The position numbers and the translations under genes are program-made. From positions 1 through 54,081 of the forward strand of contig CAYOIM010000001.1 in NCBI GenBank assembly GCA_964404075.1: a stretch of DNA of 54,081 nucleotides. The letters run 5' to 3'. Under the pieces are notes generated by a model that ran no database searches, was not told the origin of the DNA, and saw only the letters and a program-made list of their open reading frames with translations. Source of the DNA: CAYTED01 sp964404075 (lineage in GTDB: Bacteria; Patescibacteriota; Minisyncoccia; Moranbacterales; UBA1568). Below are positions 48,773 through 54,081 of the stretch, piece by piece. Position 1 is the first letter of the stretch. The number at the start of each line of letters is the position of its first letter.

Positions 48773-48916
48773 ACAGTCCAAAAAAATCTCAAATTCAAAA
48801 TAACAAGCTCCAAATAAATTCCAAAATGCTCAATACAAAATCTTAAACTTTTTTGTCTGATTTTTTGAAATTGTAATTTGCAGTTTATTTGGAAATTGAG
48901 ATTTTATATTTTGCAT
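48773..48916. repeat. AT-rich inverted CAAAT-type region between map and ruvX
   Basis: Left: AAATCTCAAATTCAAAATAA, CTCCAAATAAATTCC. Right: GTTTATTTGGAAATTGAGAT. Near complementary halves. No gene. Confidence 0.6.
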
Positions 48917-49684
48917 TTATAATCTCGTGATTATTTCCGCTCCCTCCTTCGTAATGATCACCGTATCCTCGAAATGCGCGGAAAGCGAACCATCGGCCGT
49001 GACGAAAGTCCACTGGTCGGGTCCGAGCTGAACTTCCCAACCTCCAGCATTGATCATCGGCTCGAATGCGACCGCCATTCCTTCGATAAACGAAAATCCC
49101 GGGACACTCTTCGTCACATAATTCGCGATCTGCGGTTCCTCATGCAATTCCCGCCCCACGCCATGACCGACGAGGTCCCGCACCGGGAGGAATCCATCCC
49201 GCTTCACGCGATCCTCCACCGCTCGGGCATAGTCGATCATCTTCGACCCGGGGCGAAGGGTCGCGATGCCGGCATCGAGCGACTCCCTCGTCGCGACGAG
49301 GAGCTTCATCGCTTCATCCGATACCTGCCCCACGGCGAAAGTTCGCGCCATATCCGACACCATGCCCTCATACCGCATGCCGATATCCATCTTGAACAGA
49401 TCCCCCTCCTTCAGGATGCGATCACGACTTGGAATGCCGTGCACCACTTCTTCATTGATAGAGGCACAGATCGTCGCCGGGAACGGTGTCCCATGACCAT
49501 ACCCTTTGAAAATAGGAGTGCCGCCAATTTCCGTAATCCATTGCTCCGCGAGTGCATCGAGTTCCCCCGTCGAAATACCGGGTCGAATGCGCTCTGCGAG
49601 GCGCTCCACGATCCTCGCCATCTCCCGCCCGGAGTTCCGCAAGCGATTCAATTCATCATCGGTTTTCTTCCAATCCTGTTTCAT
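48917..49684 (-). CDS. map: Methionine aminopeptidase, type I
   Basis: 255 residues. Removes N-terminal Met. The five metal ligands are readable: D and D in FKMDIGMRYEGMVSDMARTF, H in GHGVGRELHEEP, E in VAFEPM, and E in HFEDTVIITKEG. FKGYGHGTPFPATICASINE precedes. It follows adk by 43 bases, the common adk-map order of the ribosomal protein operon. ATG at 49684. Confidence 0.96.
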   Translation of the reverse strand: MKQDWKKTDDELNRLRNSGREMARIVERLAERIRPGISTGELDALAEQWITEIGGTPIFKGYGHGTPFPATICASINEEVVHGIPSRDRILKEGDLFKMDIGMRYEGMVSDMARTFAVGQVSDEAMKLLVATRESLDAGIATLRPGSKMIDYARAVEDRVKRDGFLPVRDLVGHGVGRELHEEPQIANYVTKSVPGFSFIEGMAVAFEPMINAGGWEVQLGPDQWTFVTADGSLSAHFEDTVIITKEGAEIITRL

Positions 49685-49727
49685 AAACAATCCCTACCAT
49701 TTACATCTCTTTCCTCAACTCTATTCT

Positions 49728-50393
49728 CTATTTCCTCATCTCTTCCATATTCGCTTCAATCTGCTGAAAAATTTCTTCCGCCGGTCGCGTCCCATCCACG
49801 CGAATCAGCTTGCCGAGCTCATCGAAATGCCGTATCACCGGTTCCGTATCCTCATGGAATATCCGCCACCGATTCTCGACGCCCGCCGGCGTATCGTCTT
49901 TCCTCTGCACCAATTTTCCGCCGCATTTGAAGCACGGCTCGGCATGATCTTCCGGATGCATACCGCTGACGAATTTCTCCCCGCATTGTTCACAATTGAA
50001 TCGGCGCGAGATGCGGTCGATCGACACTTCTTTCGGCAGGTCGATGAACACGACGCCGTCGATGGTGCGACCATATTCCACGAGGATATCGGTGACCTCC
50101 TTAATCTGACTCTCCCGCCTCGGTGCGCCGTCGAGGACGATGCCCTTCGCGGGATCCGCCTTCGCCAGCGCCCTGCCGAGCGCCTGTTTCACCACCGCAT
50201 CGGAGGTCAATTCCTTGGTCACATAAATCGTCTGATAGACTTCTCTCCCGAGAGGAGAATCCTCGCTCGCGATGAGCCGAAGCTCGCCACCCACATCGAT
50301 ATGGGTCAGCGAGAGTCGCGACTTGAAAAAGTCCGCCTGGGTGCTCTTGCCGCTCCCCGGCGGCCCGAGTAGAATATAGTTTTTTCTCTCCAT
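49728..50393 (-). CDS. adk: Adenylate kinase, zinc-finger LID type
   Basis: 221 residues. P-loop GPPGSGKST, GIVLDGAPRRESQ (the usual GFPR is GAPR), DRISRRFNCEQC and CFKCGGKLVQRKDDT with four Cys in the LID domain, and ENRWRIFHEDTEPVI. Interconverts AMP, ADP and ATP. secY, which often precedes adk, is absent here; a DUF2238 membrane gene is there instead. Confidence 0.95.
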   Translation of the reverse strand: MERKNYILLGPPGSGKSTQADFFKSRLSLTHIDVGGELRLIASEDSPLGREVYQTIYVTKELTSDAVVKQALGRALAKADPAKGIVLDGAPRRESQIKEVTDILVEYGRTIDGVVFIDLPKEVSIDRISRRFNCEQCGEKFVSGMHPEDHAEPCFKCGGKLVQRKDDTPAGVENRWRIFHEDTEPVIRHFDELGKLIRVDGTRPAEEIFQQIEANMEEMRK

Positions 50394-50450
50394 AAAAGAA
50401 TATTGGATATCAACGAGTGACAGAAATTATGTATACCACGAACAATGAGT

Positions 50451-51074
50451 TCAATCAATGCCAGATGCCTTCCGCCAGACACCGCGCGAGAGAAAGAAAA
50501 CGCCCGTCGCGAAAATCGCCCCGAGGGTATCCGCGAGCATATCTTTCTGCGCGTCCCAGATATCTCCCTGACTCCCGAGATACGCCATGGCTGATGCGAC
50601 ATCCGCCGATGAACCCGCGGCATACCACCATTCGATCAGCTCGTAGCTCATCGCGATCGTCGCGATCGCAAATACCGGATAGGTGAACAAGAGGAATTTG
50701 TTCGCTACGAGACGCTTTTCCCAGATCCATTCCGCCATCGCGAACGCATAGAATCCGACGGTGAAATGCGCGATGCGGTCATAATGATTCCGCTCGAACC
50801 CGAAGAGATCCGAGAGCCAGTCGAATGGCACGAGCGCGAAAGTATAATGCCCCCCGATGGTATGGAGAAAGATAAGCACGAACATGAAGGCATACGCCAG
50901 ATTGGAAAACCGCACTCCACGCCGATAGAGGAAGAGGATGACCGCGAGGATGATCCACACGGTCAGATTCTCCGCGAACCATACCGTGCGATCGACCGGA
51001 TCGACGGCAAGCACGAGGCAGAGCGCGGCATAGGCTCCGAGGAGCAGAAACAAAAACCTGGAGGTGTTTTGCAT
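50451..51074 (-). CDS. DUF2238 (YjdF-like) membrane protein
   Basis: 207 residues, about six membrane helices. YDRIAHFTVGFYAFAMAEW and SYELIEWWYAAGSSADVASA, SQGDIWDAQKDMLADTLGAI are hallmarks of this family, with conserved His, Asp and Glu inside helices. Function is unknown. It precedes adk on the same strand by 57 bases. Confidence 0.85.
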   Translation of the reverse strand: MQNTSRFLFLLLGAYAALCLVLAVDPVDRTVWFAENLTVWIILAVILFLYRRGVRFSNLAYAFMFVLIFLHTIGGHYTFALVPFDWLSDLFGFERNHYDRIAHFTVGFYAFAMAEWIWEKRLVANKFLLFTYPVFAIATIAMSYELIEWWYAAGSSADVASAMAYLGSQGDIWDAQKDMLADTLGAIFATGVFFLSRGVWRKASGID

Positions 51075-51202
51075 ACGATAATAAAAAAAGAAGAATTAAG
51101 GATGATTCAAAAAATCAGCAAAAACAAACGCATCCCCACGGATGAAACAATCACTCAACTCACTGCTCCATCTCCTACTATACCGCTCATCGGAAAAAGA
51201 AA

Positions 51203-51234
51203 CAAAAAAAACCGCCCCGACGAAAGCCGGGGCG
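51203..51234 (-). terminator. Rho-independent terminator of the cold-shock gene
   Basis: Minus strand: CGCCCCG, loop GCTTTCGT, CGGGGCG followed by eight T within the tail GGTTTTTTTT. Confidence 0.9.
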
Positions 51235-51250
51235 ATTCTTTCTGCAGCAC

Positions 51251-51454
51251 TTATGCCGCTACGAGCGACACATTGACGGCCGCCGGTCCTTTTTCACCCT
51301 GAACAACCTCGAAAGTGACGACATCGCCGACTTTCAAAGAATCATAGGTGACTCCGACCAGTTCTTTCGAATGGAAGAAGAGATCCTTCTCGACGCCTTC
51401 GCGCGAGATGAATCCGAATCCGCGATCCGTAAGGGTCTTGATAGTTCCTTGCAT
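51251..51454 (-). CDS. Cold-shock domain protein
   Basis: 67 residues, an OB-fold RNA/DNA-binding protein. RNP1 is DRGFGFISREG and RNP2 is DLFFHSKEL (KGFGFI and VFVHFS in E. coli CspA). GDVVTFEVVQGEKGPAAVNV completes the fold. It has its own strong promoter and terminator, with an 85-base leader that holds a stable hairpin. Confidence 0.95.
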   Translation of the reverse strand: MQGTIKTLTDRGFGFISREGVEKDLFFHSKELVGVTYDSLKVGDVVTFEVVQGEKGPAAVNVSLVAA

Positions 51455-51574
51455 AGAATTCGCTTGGGGTTACTTATAACGAGAAGCTCGACACTATTTC
51501 TTCTGTGCTCCGAGAAAGGGCTTGCGCCCTCGCTAACACCCCTCCACTCTAGCGCAAAAAAGGTCTTTTGTCAA
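51455..51574 (-). promoter_or_regulatory. Promoter and structured leader of the cold-shock gene
   Basis: Minus strand: TTGACA (plus 51569-51574), 17-base spacer, TAGAGT (plus 51546-51551). The leader contains AGGGC-GCAA-GCCCT with a GNRA loop and extended pairing, in the position where csp leaders fold in a temperature-dependent way; that role is an inference. Confidence 0.75.
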
Positions 51575-51614
51575 TCCAGCACCTTTTGAGCACTTTTATC
51601 CCTTGATAAAGGGA

Positions 51615-52016
51615 TTATTCCGTCGTCACGCCGTCGAACTCCGGCTCATCCGCCATCGCTTCCGCCTTGGTCGCCCGTACCACGCCATCCTGGTGATGTG
51701 ATGGCGCATAGATGGTATACAGCCGAAGCGCATCGGTCTCGGAGGTATTGATCACATTGTGCTGTGCCCCCGCTGGCACGATGACACTGTCGCCATCCCC
51801 GACACGGTACTCCGTCTCGTTCACGATGACCTTCCCCTCTCCCCGTTCGAAACGAAAGAATTGATCACCATCCTCGTGCACCTCGAGACCGATCTCTTCG
51901 CCCGGCTTCAAGGTCATGAGGACGAGTTGCAGATGCTGTGCGGTATAAAGCACCTCCCGGAAATGCTCATTCTCCAAAGTGAGCTGTTCGACATTCCCCT
52001 TGTATCCTTTTTTCAT
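51615..52016 (-). CDS. Small cupin-domain protein
   Basis: 133 residues from ATG at 52016. Single cupin barrel: GEEIGLEVHEDGDQFFRFERG carries G(X)5HXH-like metal residues (only one His followed by Asp and Gln), VIVPAGAQHNVIN the second motif with its His. Metal-binding residues are partly changed, so enzyme or binding role is open. Earlier in-frame start adds a Cys-containing tail that has no family support. Confidence 0.85.
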   Translation of the reverse strand: MKKGYKGNVEQLTLENEHFREVLYTAQHLQLVLMTLKPGEEIGLEVHEDGDQFFRFERGEGKVIVNETEYRVGDGDSVIVPAGAQHNVINTSETDALRLYTIYAPSHHQDGVVRATKAEAMADEPEFDGVTTE

Positions 52017-52066
52017 ATGATTGCGGGTTATGAGATTACACTCCTTACATTCAGTATACAGCTTTT

Positions 52067-52453
52067 TCACCCCTCGAACTCCCGGTCATGCTCTATCTTC
52101 GCACGCCAGGCGATGAAGTTGACGAAACCGTAGAGGGAGAGCGCGATGATGAGGAAGGATTGCCGATCCTCCGACGTCTGCACGGGCATGTGACTCATGA
52201 GGAATATCGTGAGGATGAAGGAGAAGAGCGGGAGGAGTATATCCATCTTCGCATTCGCCGGCGTCTCATGGATCCGGACATGCCGCTCGAAATATTCCCA
52301 GAGGAGAGCGATGCCGAGCGTCGCGACAAATGAGAGCGGTACCGACCACGAGAACACCAATGCCGAGAGTGCGATGACCACCCCGAACAGGAAATGCGGT
52401 ATCGACCACCAATCGAGACTCTTCTTCGAATACCAGTAGTATATTTGTTTCAT
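52067..52453 (-). CDS. Small integral membrane protein of unknown function
   Basis: 128 residues from ATG at 52453. Four hydrophobic segments, including FLFGVVIALSALVFSWSV and LLPLFSFILTIFLM. Residues ALLWEYFERHVRIHE contain charged residues in or next to a helix. No family was recognised. Starts five bases after the remnant reading frame of the broken rhuM gene. Confidence 0.6.
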   Translation of the reverse strand: MKQIYYWYSKKSLDWWSIPHFLFGVVIALSALVFSWSVPLSFVATLGIALLWEYFERHVRIHETPANAKMDILLPLFSFILTIFLMSHMPVQTSEDRQSFLIIALSLYGFVNFIAWRAKIEHDREFEG

Positions 52454-52457
52454 GTCC

Positions 52458-52892
52458 CTATTGTACATCATTTTCCAACGCCTGCCCGCCCTCATTCAGG
52501 CGCTCATCATTCATCACGAAACCCTTCACGATATATTCTCGTAATTTCTGCGTCGCCTATATGCGGAATTGCGTACCTCTATGGGACTTCACTCGGTATC
52601 CGACAGAAATAATAACATCGAGGTTATAGAAATTTACGCTATATGCCTTTCCATCCGACGCAGTATGCTGGGACTTCCGGCATACTGAATTTTCCACTAA
52701 TTCCCCCTCTTTAAAGACATTTCCTATATGTTCAGTGATCGTTTTTCTATCCTTCTGAAATAATTCTGCCATCTGCTTTTGACTCAGCCAGACGGTCTCA
52801 CCCTCGAGACTTCCCTCGATCTCCATCTCCCCATCCGCAGATACATAGAGCAAAATATTATTCTTATTTTCATCATCCCTTGTATTGCTCAT
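52458..52892 (-). pseudogene. RhuM-like gene broken by an in-frame TAG and truncated
   Basis: From ATG at 52892 the frame encodes the RhuM N-terminal domain: VWLSQKQMAELFQKDRKTIT, FKEGELVENSV, NFYNLDVIISVGYRVKS and GTQFRI. Family members continue with W-A-T, but here the Trp codon is TAG (52557-52559). After it the same frame goes on as ATQKLREYIVKGFVMNDERL for about 30 residues and ends at 52458. Intact RhuM proteins are over 300 residues, so the C-terminal half is also gone. RhuM-type genes commonly sit inside restriction or toxin islands. Confidence 0.75.
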
Positions 52893-52922
52893 TTCTTTAT
52901 GTTTACACAAATTACATAGAGA

Positions 52923-52952
52923 ATGATACAACAACACACGAAAACATGTCAA
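52923..52952 (-). promoter_or_regulatory. Promoter of the rhuM remnant
   Basis: Minus strand: TTGACA, 18-base spacer, TATCAT. Still intact although the gene is broken. Confidence 0.6.
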
Positions 52953-52961
52953 ACCTGGTAT

Positions 52962-52995
52962 ATAAAAAACGCCCTTCTGCCGGAAGCAAAAGGGC
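52962..52995 (-). terminator. Terminator after the fic gene
   Basis: Minus strand: GCCCTT, 13-base loop, AAGGGC, then GTTTTTTAT. Confidence 0.75.
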
Positions 52996-53038
52996 TTGGT
53001 TTTGACAGCTGAGCGAGTCCGCGACTCAATACAGCTTT

Positions 53039-53926
53039 TCATTTTTCTTGATGTTCAATACCAATTTTCCAAACACCTTTTTCCAGAAAAGCTTCGACTG
53101 TTTGACGAGTCGCCTTGTTGATGAGATTCGAATGCGACAACTTCTTTTCCTTGGCATATTCAGCCAGTGTGACAATCTTCTTATCCTCCAAATAGGCCAG
53201 CCTTTTGTGATAGCTATTCGTCAGTGCTTTTCCAACTATTTCCTCCATAATATCGGTTGCGCCATTCAAATCAAAATCCCGAAAAGCCGTATAGTAGCTT
53301 TGCCGATCAATAAATTTTATATTTATCGGCACAAATCCCTCCCGAATGAGCAAGTAATTATTCAGTACCCGTCCGATCCGGCCATTACCATCACAAAAAG
53401 GATGCGTATGCTCAAAAACGAGATGCAACCTCGCTATGCGCCGAATGATATTTTCATGACTGGTAGCATTATATTCGGAGAGCATTTTTTCCAAACGCTC
53501 GACAACCTCCCTTGGATGCGGAGCGATATGACTACCGACACGAACAAACTCATTTTCCGCTCTGAATCTTCCCGCAATATCATCGCGGATATTGGAAATG
53601 AGCATTTTATGAAGCATGAGAATGACCGAAAGCGCGAGTTCTTGCTCCTTGGCTTTTTTATCGATATACGAAACAACTCGAGCCAAATTCTTGGCTTCAA
53701 AAATTTCTCGCTCGCTGATGAATCGATCCAGGTCAATCTGCAATAGTATTTTCTCCGTTTCCTCAAGAGTAAGCGTGCTATTTTCGATAGCATTGGAGTT
53801 ATACACCTGCTCAGCTACTTCTGCTTCGGAAATAAGTCCAATAAGCGCCTCTTTTCCAGTAAAGGCTTTGTAATATCGCTCGCGCAAAGAGCTTATTTTA
53901 TTGTAGACATTTAGTATTTTTGCCAT
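53039..53926 (-). CDS. Fic-family (AMPylase-like) protein, class II self-inhibited
   Basis: 295 residues. The Fic active site is complete: HPFCDGNGRIGR (175-186) with His175. The inhibitory motif SNAIEN (44-49, pattern [S/T]xxxE[G/N]) lies N-terminal, so class II autoinhibition by E48. The C-terminal 50 residues (TLAEYAKEKKLSHSNLINKA) look like a helix-turn-helix. Such proteins transfer AMP to target proteins, and the end domain may bind the repeats upstream of the gene. It lies between rhuM and hsdS, in a setting typical of type I restriction loci. Confidence 0.93.
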   Translation of the reverse strand: MAKILNVYNKISSLRERYYKAFTGKEALIGLISEAEVAEQVYNSNAIENSTLTLEETEKILLQIDLDRFISEREIFEAKNLARVVSYIDKKAKEQELALSVILMLHKMLISNIRDDIAGRFRAENEFVRVGSHIAPHPREVVERLEKMLSEYNATSHENIIRRIARLHLVFEHTHPFCDGNGRIGRVLNNYLLIREGFVPINIKFIDRQSYYTAFRDFDLNGATDIMEEIVGKALTNSYHKRLAYLEDKKIVTLAEYAKEKKLSHSNLINKATRQTVEAFLEKGVWKIGIEHQEK

Positions 53927-53932
53927 AGGCGT

Positions 53933-54010
53933 ATACTACATTATTTTCACGATTTTGTCAATATAACCGTGAAAAATACCATGAATTATAACTATTTTCA
54001 CGGTTTTGTC
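53933..54010 (-). promoter_or_regulatory. Promoter and operator-like repeats of fic
   Basis: Minus strand: TTGACA (plus 53956-53961), 17-base spacer, TAGTAT (plus 53933-53938), six bases before ATG, so the message should be leaderless. The 17-base ATTTTCACGRTTTTGTC occurs twice (53943-53959 and 53994-54010) with an inverted half (CCGTGAAAAAT, 53967-53977) between. The first copy spans spacer and -35, as a repressor site would. Confidence 0.75.
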
Positions 54011-54081
54011 TACAACTCCCCCGCGAAAGCCTTTTTCAGCAACGATTTCTTCAACTCCTCCAGATCCGCCAGCTTCTGCCG
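54010..54081 (-). CDS. hsdS: C-terminal end of a type I restriction specificity subunit (HsdS)
   Basis: The last 23 residues are visible: RQKLADLEELKKSLLKKAFA then GEL and stop. This is the usual end of the distal conserved coiled coil of HsdS, which selects the DNA target of type I restriction-modification enzymes. The rest lies beyond the window. Its stop codon overlaps the second 17-base repeat upstream of fic. Confidence 0.8.
   Translation of the reverse strand, partial: RQKLADLEELKKSLLKKAFAGEL

Overview
This 54 kb window looks like part of a Candidate Phyla Radiation (Patescibacteria, Parcubacteria/Moranbacteria-like) chromosome. That is an inference from gene content: reduced housekeeping genes (a short EF-Ts, a compact PrmC), large unrecognised proteins typical of that radiation, a VirB4/HerA-type ATPase, and very repeat-rich intergenic DNA. 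TGA is a normal stop here (for example at the end of prfA), so the genetic code is standard.

Layout. 1-4.4 kb: end of a membrane glycosyltransferase gene, a GH1 glycosidase, tRNA-Glu, tsaD, then tRNA-Tyr and tRNA-Thr among decayed tRNA-like pieces. 4.4-9.5 kb: translation block: TPR protein, tsf and rpsB on the minus strand, divergent rpmE, then the overlapping pair prfA-prmC. 9.5-13.5 kb: a 28-residue basic protein, a membrane protein behind a structured leader, DUF192, a WecA-like transferase, and a winged-helix/nucleotidyltransferase-like regulator with its own promoter. 13.7-27.5 kb: the least familiar part: a PP2C-like/propeller membrane protein, a pilin-like RCC1 propeller protein, the ATPase, and five proteins of little or no recognised function in one minus-strand row. 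27.6-31.3 kb: two GT39-type membrane glycosyltransferases. 31.4-38 kb: envelope and division genes (ftsQ, holB, two GT4 genes, mreB, murA). 38-48 kb: metabolism (CAP protein, trxB, csoR-gdh, D-aminoacylase-like hydrolase, gap, fba, tpiA, galT, dolichyl-phosphate-type GT2). 48-52.5 kb: ruvX, map, adk, small membrane proteins, cold-shock protein, cupin. 52.5-54 kb: the edge of a defence/toxin-like island (broken rhuM, Fic protein, hsdS end).

The strongest unexplained signal is the repeat landscape. Degenerate tandem arrays with a 7-base period lie between genes, often as inverted pairs, and also in frame inside tsaD, prmC and a GT4 gene. A GC-rich palindrome family (about eight intergenic copies) has a relative inside tsaD, another palindrome lies in frame in ruvX, and others interrupt tRNA-like remnants. 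A third type has a conserved core inside long self-complementary arms whose sequence differs between copies. Because 7 is not a multiple of 3, a tandem heptamer reads as one 7-residue peptide in every frame, which may explain why it is tolerated in proteins.

All calls were made by reading the sequence; no database search or folding was run.
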